A model generated the notes under the pieces. It was not told the DNA's origin and did no database searches. It worked only from the letters and a program-made list of their open reading frames with translations. 17,802 nt of DNA from CAYRGC01 sp964423795. GTDB lineage: Bacteria; Patescibacteriota; Gracilibacteria; Peribacterales; Peribacteraceae. Below, piece by piece: positions 6,288 to 12,112 of this stretch (position 1 is the stretch's first letter; every line of letters begins with the position of its first letter). A program made the position numbers and the translations under genes. Location: NCBI GenBank assembly GCA_964423795.1, contig CAYRGC010000020.1, positions 1-17,802 of the forward strand, read 5' to 3'.

Positions 6288-7673
6288 ATGGCCATCGATC
6301 CCAACATCTTTCGCGCCTACGACATCCGCGGCAAGGCGCACAGCCAACTGTCCGCGGAGGCGGCGCGGAGCATCGGCGGCGCATTCGGCACGGTGCTTCG
6401 GCGCAGGACCGGCAAGCCCCACCCGACGGTGATCGTCGGCCGCGACGCACGCACGCACGGCCCGGAGCTGCAGGCCGCGCTCATCGACGGACTCGTCTCC
6501 ACCGGCTGCCGCGTGGAGGAGATCGGCCCCACGCCGAGCCCCGTGTGCTACTTCACGATCTGTGATCGCAAAGCCGACGGTGGCGTGCAGGTGACGGCCA
6601 GCCACAACCCCAAGGAGGATAACGGCCTCAAGCTCTGTACCGCCGGCGCGGAGGCCCATAGCGGCGAGGACATCCAGGAGCTCAGGAGGATGATCGAGCG
6701 GGGCGACGTGATCGAAGGAAAGGGCTCGGTGACGACGATCGACGCGACGAAGCCGTACATCGAGCGCGTGTCGGCGCTCTTCGCGGGAACCGGCGACGGC
6801 CTGCTCGTGGCTGTGGACGGCGGCAACGGCATCGGCGGCCCCACGAACGTGGAGGTGTTCAACCGCATCGGCGCGGGCGTGACCGAGCTCTACACCGAAC
6901 CCGACGGCACCTTCCCCAACCACCCCGCCGACCCGAGCAAGCGCGCGACGCTCAAGGAGCTCCAGGCCGAAGTGCTCGCGGAAGGCGCGGCTGCGGGCTT
7001 CGCGTTCGACGGCGACGGCGACCGCCTGGGAGTCGTGAACGAGAAGGGCGAGATCCTCTCGGCCGACGAGATCCTGCTGCTGCTCGCGAAGGACCACCTC
7101 TCCCGCCGGCCGGGCGCGCCAGTGGTCTTCACCGTGAGCAACTCCGGCATCCTCCAGACCGAGATCGCCGCCTGGGGCGGCAAGCCCGTGCTCTGCAAGG
7201 TGGGGCACTCCTTCGTGGAGCACGCGATGCACGATGCCGGATCGCTGCTCGGAGGAGAGCAGTCGGGCCACTTCTTCTGCGGCGAGGGGTACCATCCCTA
7301 TGACGACGCGCTCGTCGCGGCGCTCCGGATCCTCTCCATCCTGAAGAAGGAAAAAAAGCCCCTCTCGACGCTCACCGCGGCGTTCCCCCGCGTGTACCAG
7401 GCCGACGAGCTGCGCCCCTTCTGCCCCGACGACGCGAAGGGGAAAGTGATCTCTTCCGTGAGCGCGCACTTCTCCAAGGAATTCCCGGTGCTCACGCTCG
7501 ACGGCGCCCGCATCGACTTCGGCGAGGGCGCGTGGGCCGGCATCCGCCAGAGCAACACGAGCCCCTGTCTCTCGATCTGTCTCGAGGCCCGGAGCCCCGC
7601 AAAGCTCGCGGAGATCGAGACGCTCGTCCTCGCGCACATGAAGTCCTACCGCGAGGTGGACTTCGACAAGTGA
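6288..7673 (+). CDS. Phosphomannomutase/phosphoglucomutase (alpha-D-phosphohexomutase)
   Basis: Interconverts hexose 1- and 6-phosphates (mannose and/or glucose) through a phosphoserine, feeding nucleotide-sugar and cell-surface polysaccharide synthesis. The 461-residue length and all four active-site loops fit bacterial PMM/PGM: TASHNP (103-108) with catalytic Ser105, the Mg2+ loop DGDGDR (241-246), the sugar-binding loop GGEQSGH (322-328) and the phosphate-binding RQSNTSP (420-426). The N-terminal FRAYDIRG (8-15) is also typical of the ManB/AlgC branch. GEQSG is the sugar-specificity signature of enzymes that accept both glucose and mannose phosphates. The start is at 6288, with TATGAT 8 nt upstream and no Shine-Dalgarno sequence. 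The enzyme looks intact. Confidence 0.93.
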   Translation: MAIDPNIFRAYDIRGKAHSQLSAEAARSIGGAFGTVLRRRTGKPHPTVIVGRDARTHGPELQAALIDGLVSTGCRVEEIGPTPSPVCYFTICDRKADGGVQVTASHNPKEDNGLKLCTAGAEAHSGEDIQELRRMIERGDVIEGKGSVTTIDATKPYIERVSALFAGTGDGLLVAVDGGNGIGGPTNVEVFNRIGAGVTELYTEPDGTFPNHPADPSKRATLKELQAEVLAEGAAAGFAFDGDGDRLGVVNEKGEILSADEILLLLAKDHLSRRPGAPVVFTVSNSGILQTEIAAWGGKPVLCKVGHSFVEHAMHDAGSLLGGEQSGHFFCGEGYHPYDDALVAALRILSILKKEKKPLSTLTAAFPRVYQADELRPFCPDDAKGKVISSVSAHFSKEFPVLTLDGARIDFGEGAWAGIRQSNTSPCLSICLEARSPAKLAEIETLVLAHMKSYREVDFDK

Positions 7674-7679
7674 CGACGA

Positions 7680-7765
7680 TGTATCAAAGCATGCAACTCA
7701 AAACGCGCAATTCCCCTTGCCGGAGCCTTCCCTCTTGATCACCTTTTTGATACAACTGTTGCATG
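7680..7765 (+). other. Two interleaved perfect inverted repeats (pseudoknot order) reaching the next start codon
   Basis: Arm A TGTATCAAA (7680-7688) matches A' TTTGATACA (7746-7754). Arm B CATGCAAC (7690-7697) matches B' GTTGCATG (7758-7765). The order A-B-A'-B' is that of a pseudoknot, not a simple hairpin. B' contains the ATG of the 51-residue membrane peptide. It could be an RNA switch over that start, or two overlapping operator dyads. Confidence 0.4.
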
Positions 7766-7918
7766 TGGCCATTCCGCCGCAAACCGAAGGAAAAGAAGAA
7801 AGGACGCATCGTCCAGAAGGTCGTCGTGGGCGTGATCATCGGCGGCGCCATCGGCTCGATCGTGGGGAAGAAGATCCTGGAGAAGCACGAGCGGGAGCGG
7901 GGGGAGGATAATGATTAG
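7763..7918 (+). CDS. 51-residue single-pass membrane peptide with Gly-rich helix
   Basis: This short gene encodes MWPFRRKPKEKKK, then a hydrophobic helix (about 16-35, with IIGGAIGSIVG) and a charged C-terminus rich in Glu, Arg and Lys. The strongly basic N-terminus predicts an N-in, single-span protein, and the GG-x-x-G-x-x-x-G spacing suggests helix packing. I know no family for it. The start codon is inside an inverted-repeat arm (7758-7765). A weak TACAAC (7751-7756) 6 nt upstream could be a start-coupled -10, though its last position is wrong. The stop codon TAG (7916-7918) touches the left 39-bp inverted repeat of the four-helix unit. Codon choice matches the GC-rich host. Confidence 0.5.
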   Translation: MWPFRRKPKEKKKGRIVQKVVVGVIIGGAIGSIVGKKILEKHERERGEDND

Positions 7919-7956
7919 GCTTAAAAGGGGAAAAATGTATAAAAGGGTGAAAAGGT
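7918..7956 (+). repeat. Left 39-bp inverted repeat of the four-helix unit (R1 left)
   Basis: An A/G-rich arm that matches the reverse complement of 8436-8474 at 35 of 39 positions (mismatches at arm positions 3, 4, 13 and 31). The core TATAAAAGGG occurs at 7938-7947, and the arm is made of related words. It lies exactly between the stop codons of the 51-residue gene and the four-helix gene. Confidence 0.75.
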
Positions 7957-8367
7957 CTATAAGCTCTGACGGAGCTTTCGAAGAAGAAAACTTACCCTCC
8001 CGATGTGCGCATCTTTTTGGCCAAATTCTTCTGAAGAAATGTACCGAAGATCGCGCGAGAGGAGACATTGATAATGCAGCTCCTCAAGCGATCCGCAGGA
8101 ATATCCAAAGAAGCGATTCTTATCCTGCGAAGTGGATTTTTCGGCTCCTTCCGCGATATTCGTTGGAACGCTATACGCTGATCGTCGCATTTGATCCATG
8201 AGTGCAAAACGCTCATAAACAGGAAATTGGGTGATCATGCTGTAAATCTCCAAACAAAGAGCATGAGCTTCTTTCCAAACGATTAACTTTTGATAGGGGC
8301 GAAGATATGTCATGTCACCATCATGATCGACGATAAAGCATAATCGATACGTAGAAGGGATTCTCAT
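7957..8367 (-). CDS. Four-helix bundle protein (23S rRNA intervening-sequence / S23 family)
   Basis: The protein is about 136 residues. The family hallmark begins at LRPYQKLIVWKEAHAL and continues with helices of the S23/IVP type: an MDQMRRSAYSVPTNIAEGAEKS-type segment, then FFGYSCGSLEELHYQ, and a final Leu/Arg-rich helix. The family is small basic four-helix bundles found in 23S rRNA inserts and, in bacteria with small genomes, often as free-standing genes; it is structurally related to the Avd protein of diversity-generating retroelements. Molecular function is unknown; nucleic-acid binding is the usual suggestion. The ATG at 8367 is preferred because GAGGTG lies about 7 nt upstream, one of the few Shine-Dalgarno-like sequences in the window; ATG 8313 (MTYLRPYQ) is an alternative. 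The A/T-rich base composition differs from the neighbours and suggests transfer. It is enclosed by 39-bp inverted repeats. Confidence 0.8.
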   Translation of the reverse strand: MRIPSTYRLCFIVDHDGDMTYLRPYQKLIVWKEAHALCLEIYSMITQFPVYERFALMDQMRRSAYSVPTNIAEGAEKSTSQDKNRFFGYSCGSLEELHYQCLLSRDLRYISSEEFGQKDAHIGRVSFLLRKLRQSL

Positions 8368-8435
8368 ATGAAGCACCTCATTATTTTGGCCTGCCCTAGG
8401 TAAAAAAGTAGTTCTACAACCGAGCAGAACACACT

Positions 8436-8474
8436 ACCTTTTCTCCCTTTTATACATTTTTACCCTTTTATACC
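8436..8474 (-). repeat. Right 39-bp inverted repeat of the four-helix unit (R1 right)
   Basis: The complement of the 7918-7956 arm (35/39 identical). On the minus strand it contains TATAAAAGGG twice (near 8472-8463 and 8454-8445), separated by TAAAAATG. It lies 13 nt past the asparaginase stop codon and before the four-helix gene on the same strand. Confidence 0.75.
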
Positions 8475-8487
8475 TGCGCTTTATCCC

Positions 8488-9480
8488 TCAATCATCCAAC
8501 TCCCCCACGAGACTCTTCTCCATCAGTTCGCGCACGCGCGCCGGCGTCTTCGCCTGCGTGAGCGCCCACATCAGCTTCACCACGCTGCACTCGAAGCCCA
8601 TGTTCTTGCCGGAGATGACGCCGAGCTCCTCGAGCGTGAGCTGGCGACGGAACTTCTGCAGATCCACGGCCCCGCGCAGGGTCTGGGAGATGATGACGGT
8701 GGGGATCTCGCGCTTCTTCAGCTCCCGCAACCACGGGAAGAGGTGATCCGGAAGCATGCCCGGGCCGTACGCGCGCAGGATGATGCCGTGCGGGTTGCCC
8801 GCGAGGACCGCCGCCAGGTACTCCTGCGAGATGCCCGGCGTGAGCGTGACCACGAAGACGTTGGCATCGAATTCCGGCCGGCACGACAGCGTGCGCTTGC
8901 GACGCACCGTGCGCCACGGATGGAGGCGGATTTCGTTGCTGAAGTCGGCGAGCGCGGGAAAGCGCGGACTGTCGAACGTCTGGAGAAGCGAATCATCGAC
9001 CTTTTTGGCCCGCGTGCCTCGGATCACGCGCGGCCCGAGCACGACGCACACCTCGGCGATGTCCAGGCAGGCGGCGCGGATGGCGAAGATGAGGTTCATG
9101 CGACCGTCGCCGGCGATGTCGTTGATCGGCAGGAGCGCGCCCGTGAGAACGACGGGCTTGCGAAGGTTTTGGAGGGCGAAGCTCAGGGCGGCGGCGGTGT
9201 AGGACATGGTGTTCGTGCCGTGGACGACGACGAATCCGTCGAAGTCCTCGTAGAGCTCCTCGACCTTCCGGGCGATATCCACCCAGTGCTGCGGCGTGAT
9301 GTCGGAAGAACCGACGTTCGCGATCGCGAAAAACTCGAGGGAGACCTCCTTCTGCATCTCGGGCACCGCGCGGTGCACCATGCCGAGCGACTCGACGGGC
9401 TCGATGCGGTGCGTTTTCTGGTTCATCACCATGCCGATGGATCCGCCGACGTAGAGAAGAGCGATCTTGGGTCTGGCCAT
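8488..9480 (-). CDS. L-asparaginase (type I-like asparaginase/glutaminase family)
   Basis: Hydrolyses asparagine to aspartate and ammonia, or acts on another amide, in the cytosol; no signal peptide is seen. The 330 residues cover both family domains. The N-terminal nucleophile motif reads YVGGSIGM (10-17), with Ser14 in place of the usual Thr of GGTI. GSSDIT (57-62) and the second motif VVHGTNTMSYTAAALSF (85-101) follow. In that motif Asn90 replaces the Asp of the catalytic Thr-Asp-Lys triad (T89-D90-K162 in E. coli enzyme II). A Lys pair at 159-160 is in the right region for the triad Lys. The two changes together are unusual. The start at 9480 is chosen because the first beta strand follows at once and TACACT lies 6 nt upstream; a longer reading to 9531 has no support. 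It stands alone between two repeats. Confidence 0.87.
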   Translation of the reverse strand: MARPKIALLYVGGSIGMVMNQKTHRIEPVESLGMVHRAVPEMQKEVSLEFFAIANVGSSDITPQHWVDIARKVEELYEDFDGFVVVHGTNTMSYTAAALSFALQNLRKPVVLTGALLPINDIAGDGRMNLIFAIRAACLDIAEVCVVLGPRVIRGTRAKKVDDSLLQTFDSPRFPALADFSNEIRLHPWRTVRRKRTLSCRPEFDANVFVVTLTPGISQEYLAAVLAGNPHGIILRAYGPGMLPDHLFPWLRELKKREIPTVIISQTLRGAVDLQKFRRQLTLEELGVISGKNMGFECSVVKLMWALTQAKTPARVRELMEKSLVGELDD

Positions 9481-9486
9481 GGCTTG

Positions 9487-9492
9487 AGTGTA
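9487..9492 (-). promoter_or_regulatory. Start-coupled -10 box of the asparaginase gene
   Basis: On the minus strand TACACT (9492-9487) lies 6 nt before the ATG at 9480, with no room for a ribosome-binding site. It settles the start against the longer in-frame reading. Confidence 0.55.
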
Positions 9493-9523
9493 GGGAGTTC
9501 GATGCCACTCAGGAAGCACCGAA

Positions 9524-9590
9524 GGGTACAAAGGTTATAAAGGTGACAAAGGAGCCCCTTTGTACCCTTTGTCCCTTTTTAACCTTGTAC
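9524..9590 (-). repeat. Inverted repeat built from 8-9-nt words (R2)
   Basis: The left arm (9524-9554) is a run of AAAGGTTAT, AAAGGTGAC and AAAGG. The right arm (9555-9590), read as reverse complement, is AAGGTTAA, AAAGGGAC, AAAGGGTAC and AAAGGGG. The arms pair into a long stem with almost no loop (around 9554). It lies between the terminator of the putative ncRNA and the promoter of asparaginase, so it would insulate the two on the minus strand. Confidence 0.65.
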
Positions 9591-9635
9591 AAAAAACCCC
9601 GCTGCCGACTTCCGGAGAAGACAGTGCGAGCGGGG
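9591..9635 (-). terminator. Intrinsic terminator of the putative ncRNA
   Basis: In minus-strand RNA AGCGGGG (from 9603-9597) pairs with CCCCGCT (from 9635-9629) and is followed directly by U6 (9596-9591). The 25-nt loop can form its own small hairpin (CTTC-TCC-GGAAG). There is no U-run in the other direction. Confidence 0.7.
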
Positions 9636-10034
9636 GGTTACGACGCGACCAACGTCGTAGCTCCCTACCTTTCGGCGCCGTCTGGGTGAGGTGGCGGCCG
9701 GGCCTCTTGTGTATGTGTGTGCAGCCCGAGTGCTCGGGCGTCGGCTCCCTTTTTCTGCGGGGAAGGCATGAAGGTTTGTGTTTGTGTCCGACTCCCCCGA
9801 GGGGGAATCGAGTGGTCGAGATCCCTCCAGTGGAGAGAACCTCTTGCGTGCGGGAGTCGTCGATTCCGTTGTGGAATCGTCCGCGGAAGAGGCAGGGAGG
9901 AATGAAGGACGAACGATCGCGGGAAGATTCCGGAGAGTGGAAGTTCCGCCGTCGTCCCTCGTTCCTCCCGCCTCGCCCCACGTCGCTTGATGCTTCGCGG
10001 GGTTACAAAGGTAGAGAGATGGAAAAGAGCAAAT
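9591..10034 (-). ncRNA. Putative structured non-coding RNA, about 440 nt, family unknown
   Basis: No reading frame here gives a recognisable protein; frames stay open on several strands, as in GC-rich non-coding DNA. The stretch is bounded by a near-ideal minus-strand promoter (10069-10041) and an intrinsic terminator (9635-9591). Many helices can form. The RNA ends can close on each other, with 10004-9997 (AACCCCGC) pairing 9602-9595 (GCGGGGUU). A long stem joins 9969-9962 to 9902-9895 and 9957-9952 to 9912-9907. Local hairpins are at 9861-9879, 9791-9805, 9724-9739 and 9639-9659. The size and closed ends would suit RNase P RNA or tmRNA, but I do not find their invariant sequences (GGAAAGUCC and ACAGAA for RNase P, or a T-arm/CCA end for tmRNA). 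I leave the family open. The region from 10042 to 10239 upstream holds only promoters and a repeat. Confidence 0.5.
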
Positions 10035-10040
10035 CTCATT

Positions 10041-10069
10041 AGTATAGCAGAAAACTCCTTTTTTCACAA
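10041..10069 (-). promoter_or_regulatory. Strong promoter of the putative ncRNA
   Basis: On the minus strand TTGTGA (10069-10064), a 17-nt spacer and TATACT (10046-10041) with TGC directly before it (an extended -10). Start is expected near 10034. Unlike the protein-gene promoters here, it is not placed next to an ATG that opens a recognisable gene. Confidence 0.75.
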
Positions 10070-10117
10070 GGGGCAGAGGACGGACTTTTTAGGCATCCTC
10101 TTGAAGAAAATGCGATG

Positions 10118-10192
10118 CTCTAAGCATTAAATCCTAAAAATATTATCCACAACGCGACTTTCGGATTTCGTGCTTAGAATTTCGTGCTTTCC
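10118..10192. repeat. Inverted repeat with AAGCACGAAAT-type words (R7)
   Basis: The left arm CTCTAAGCATTAAATCC (10118-10134) pairs with GGATTTCGTGCTTAG (10163-10177). The right arm repeats its word ATTTCGTGCTT at 10165-10175 and 10179-10189. The 17-mer at 10166-10182 matches the reverse complement of 4301-4317 with one mismatch, so R6 and R7 are the same sequence type about 6 kb apart. It lies just upstream of the gmk promoter. Confidence 0.6.
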
Positions 10193-10197
10193 CTGTG

Positions 10198-10227
10198 TTG
10201 GACGATCCTCGGCAAAACCCCTACTCT
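10198..10227 (+). promoter_or_regulatory. Promoter of gmk
   Basis: TTGGAC (10198-10203), an 18-nt spacer and TACTCT (10222-10227) place the RNA start near 10234, a few nt before the ATG at 10240. This argues against the longer in-frame starts GTG 10195 and TTG 10198, which lie inside the promoter. Confidence 0.6.
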
Positions 10228-10239
10228 CTCGCACAACGA

Positions 10240-10827
10240 ATGCCCCACGGAAAACTTGTTCTGATCATCGGCCCGAGCGGCGTCGGCAAGAGCGTGATCC
10301 TCAAGACCCTCAGGAGTTCCTTCCCTGAGCTCCACTTTCCGCGATCGGCCACGACGCGCGCGAGGCGCGAGGGCGAGGGAAACGACCTGTACCGCTTCGT
10401 CTCGGACGCGGAGTTCGACGCGCTCCTCAAGGACGACCAGATCCTCGAGTGGGCCGTGGTCCACGGAGGCGCGCGGTACGGCACGCTCAAGGAAGAAATC
10501 ATCCCGTACGTCGAGAAGGGCGTGATCGTGGTGCGCGAAGTGGACGTGCAGGGTTTCGTGAGCATCCAGAACAATCCCCTCTTCGCGGACGGCCATGCGC
10601 CGTACCGCCTGCAATCGGTCTTCATCCTGCCGGAGAGCAAGGAGCAGCTCATCGAGCACATCACGAAGCGCGCGCCGATCGACGGCGAAGAGCTGAAGCG
10701 CCGCCTCTCGAGCATGGAGAAGGAACTCGCGTACGCCGAGCACTGCGACGCGAGCGTCGTGAACCGCGAGGGAAAACTGAAGGAAACTCTCGAGGCCGTC
10801 GAGGACATCATCTTCGACAGGAAGTGA
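10240..10827 (+). CDS. gmk: Guanylate kinase
   Basis: Phosphorylates GMP to GDP with ATP, a required step of guanine nucleotide synthesis; cytosolic. The 195 residues are of normal length. The P-loop is GPSGVGKS (11-18). The GMP-binding region has SATTRARREGEGNDLYRFV (36-54, with the Arg and Tyr contacts) and LEWAVVHGGARYGT (69-82). The strand after it is VDVQGF (101-106), and the C-terminal Arg pair lies at RRL (154-156). VVNREGKLKETLEAVEDII (173-191) is the usual last helix region. The ATG at 10240 fits both homology and promoter position. The next gene starts 47 nt on and is unrelated in function. Confidence 0.93.
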   Translation: MPHGKLVLIIGPSGVGKSVILKTLRSSFPELHFPRSATTRARREGEGNDLYRFVSDAEFDALLKDDQILEWAVVHGGARYGTLKEEIIPYVEKGVIVVREVDVQGFVSIQNNPLFADGHAPYRLQSVFILPESKEQLIEHITKRAPIDGEELKRRLSSMEKELAYAEHCDASVVNREGKLKETLEAVEDIIFDRK

Positions 10828-10874
10828 GAGCTATTGTATAAAAAATTTGCGCTATCGAGGCGTGACCAGGCAGA

Positions 10875-11651
10875 ATGCCGGCCATGCCCTCCACCGCCTC
10901 GCGCGTTTCCGCGCTCCGCCCCCTCGCCCTCTCCGCCGCGGCCTTCGCCGCCACGGCCGGGATCCTTCTGCTGCTCCCGATCCTGCATTCGTCCGCCGCG
11001 GGCATCTGCCCGAACGTGGACGATGCGATCGCCGTCTGCAAGAGCACGGGTCTCGATTACCAGATGAACACCCGCGCCGACGGCTGCAGCATCGCGACGT
11101 GCGTCCCGATCGGCATGTGCCCCGAGTTCAAGGACGAAGCCAAGGCGTGCCGCCAGGCGGGCCTCGATTACGACGCCTTCTGGGACGAGCGGCGCTGCAA
11201 GCGCGCCAAGTGCATCATGCCGAAAATCGACGAGAAGACCGGCTGCCCGATGCCTTGGGACGAGGCCAAGAGCAAGATCGCGAACTGCGAATCGACGCCC
11301 GGCTTCCGCGCCATCGTGACGGAGACCGCCACCTGCACGGTCTTTACCGGCTGCGAGCGCGTGCAGTCGACGACGAAGGACGAGGTGAGCTGCACCAAGA
11401 AGATGCTCGACAACTGCGCCATCATCACATGCGCCGACGGCTTCACCTGGAACTCCTGCGGCTCCTCCGCCGTGACGAGTTCAGCCATGTCCGTGAAGGC
11501 CGATCCTTGCGCCGACATCCAGGCCAAGGCCAAGGATGCGGACGAGGTCTTCAAAGTGAAGAAGCGCGATGCCGACGCCCGGAACAGGCGCAATGACCTC
11601 AACGCCCAGCTTCGCCGTTGCCGCTTGCAGAATAAGAACGCGGCGAAATAA
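10875..11651 (+). CDS. Exported protein with three Cys repeats and a basic coiled-coil tail
   Basis: The 258-residue protein is of no family I recognise. A long signal/anchor segment (about 13-42) is followed by repeats of roughly 36-40 residues. Repeat 1 (44-78) and repeat 2 (81-116) share the pattern CP-x(8)-C-x4-GLDY-x(9)-C-x4-C-x-P; repeat 3 (123-160) is more diverged. A further Cys block (173-195, CTKKMLDNCAIITC) precedes a linker of Ser and Thr. The C-terminal part (212-255) is a charged helix of Asp, Lys, Arg and Ala with one Cys, which may form a coiled coil. The even spacing of cysteines in an exported protein suggests disulfide-linked mini-domains. The start may also be ATG 10884. 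It follows gmk by 47 nt; a TATAAA at 10837-10842 could be its -10 box. The tRNA cluster follows. Confidence 0.7.
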   Translation: MPAMPSTASRVSALRPLALSAAAFAATAGILLLLPILHSSAAGICPNVDDAIAVCKSTGLDYQMNTRADGCSIATCVPIGMCPEFKDEAKACRQAGLDYDAFWDERRCKRAKCIMPKIDEKTGCPMPWDEAKSKIANCESTPGFRAIVTETATCTVFTGCERVQSTTKDEVSCTKKMLDNCAIITCADGFTWNSCGSSAVTSSAMSVKADPCADIQAKAKDADEVFKVKKRDADARNRRNDLNAQLRRCRLQNKNAAK

Positions 11652-11714
11652 GGCGACGAAGCGCCCGGATTGCCTAGAAATGGCCTGGAAAGGCTGGTAC
11701 CCTCTCTCGGCCCG

Positions 11715-11791
11715 TCCTTCGACCTCGCTCAGGATCGTGCCTTGTCTGATCTTTCTCTGACCGTGCGCCCGCCCTTCGACTCCGCTCAGGG
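11715..11791 (+). repeat. Two copies of the CCTTCGAC-n-CGCTCAGG intergenic repeat
   Basis: TCCTTCGACCTCGCTCAGGA (11715-11734) and CCCTTCGACTCCGCTCAGGG (11772-11791) are direct copies 57 nt apart. This word is familiar from intergenic regions of many uncultivated bacteria, where it occurs in multiple copies. Each has complementary ends (CCCT/AGGG in the second). The rest of 11652-11823 shows no gene. Confidence 0.7.
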
Positions 11792-11823
11792 TGGCCGCAC
11801 TTCCGCGATTTTCCCGTTATTGT

Positions 11824-11901
11824 GCGCCCGTAGTTCAGCCCGGATAGAACGCCAGGTTGCGGACCTGGAAGTCGTAGGTTCAAATCCTGCCGGGCGCACC
11901 A
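11824..11901 (+). tRNA. tRNA-Arg, anticodon GCG
   Basis: A complete cloverleaf. The acceptor GCGCCCG (11824-11830) pairs with CGGGCGC (11891-11897), the discriminator is A and CCA is encoded (11899-11901). D-stem GTTC/GAAC. Anticodon stem CCAGG/CCTGG with loop TTGCGGA, giving anticodon GCG, which reads CGC. The T-loop is TTCAAAT. A20 in the D-loop, an arginine identity base, is present. Bacteria normally read CGC/CGU with ACG (inosine); GCG is unusual. Confidence 0.93.
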
Positions 11902-11907
11902 TCTTTT

Positions 11908-11984
<77 letters not shown>

Positions 11985-12020
11985 AGGACAATTATGCATA
12001 CTTTGATTGAGCTTGATCAG

Positions 12021-12045
12021 AAAGTGCCGCTTGGCACTTTTTTTT
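12021..12045 (+). terminator. Strong intrinsic terminator after the tRNA pair
   Basis: AAAGTGCC (12021-12028), loop GCTT and GGCACTTT (12033-12040) form a perfect 8-bp stem followed by five more T (eight in a row in all). It ends the tRNA transcript. Confidence 0.9.
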
Positions 12046-12075
12046 GGTGCACTCTGCATGAGTCTGCACACTTCA

Positions 12076-12104
12076 TTGTTTTCGCATACTCAAACGCCTA
12101 TCAT
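12076..12104 (+). promoter_or_regulatory. Start-coupled promoter of the Nudix gene
   Basis: TTGTTT (12076-12081), a 17-nt spacer and TATCAT (12099-12104) lie 8 nt before the ATG at 12113. There is no ribosome-binding site. Confidence 0.65.
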
Positions 12105-12112
12105 CATCCGGT

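Larger units (their letters stand above)
7918..8474. mobile_element. 557-bp unit: S23-type four-helix gene between 39-bp inverted repeats (possible mobile or domesticated element)
   Basis: Two 39-bp arms in inverted orientation (7918-7956 and 8436-8474) enclose one gene and little else, and the interior is distinctly more A/T-rich than the flanks. There is no transposase. I see no clear target duplication, though GGATAA occurs just outside both ends in inverted orientation (7903-7920 area and after 8474). The repeat word (TATAAAAGGG) resembles that of the gene-less repeat at 9524-9590 (TATAAAGGT). Calling it mobile is inference; it may be a gene that acquired repeat punctuation on both sides. 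Confidence 0.35.

Noticed and set aside
5535..7637. Very long open frame (about 700 codons) on the minus strand
   Set aside because: It lies opposite the metallophosphoesterase and phosphomannomutase genes, both with full sets of catalytic motifs, and its translation is rich in His, Arg, Glu and Ala without any domain. It is an effect of GC-rich codons.
7957..8376. Avd gene of a diversity-generating retroelement
   Set aside because: The four-helix protein is related in fold, but there is no reverse transcriptase, template repeat or variable repeat nearby.
9591..10034. RNase P RNA or tmRNA
   Set aside because: Size and pairing ends fit, but I could not find GGAAAGUCC, ACAGAA or GGCUUA of RNase P on either strand, nor a T-arm, CCA end or tag frame of tmRNA. 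I did not name it.
9560..10067. Open frames of 120-160 codons on both strands in the ncRNA region
   Set aside because: None has a recognisable domain, hydrophobic core pattern or start-coupled promoter, and several overlap in different frames. Promoter, helices and terminator fit an RNA better.
11818..11823. TATTGT directly before tRNA-Arg as its -10 box
   Set aside because: It abuts the first tRNA base, so RNA would start inside the tRNA. The real promoter is probably further upstream and I cannot place it.
11652..11823. Small protein gene in the spacer before the tRNAs
   Set aside because: Short frames here are made of the two CCTTCGAC repeats and have no start signal.
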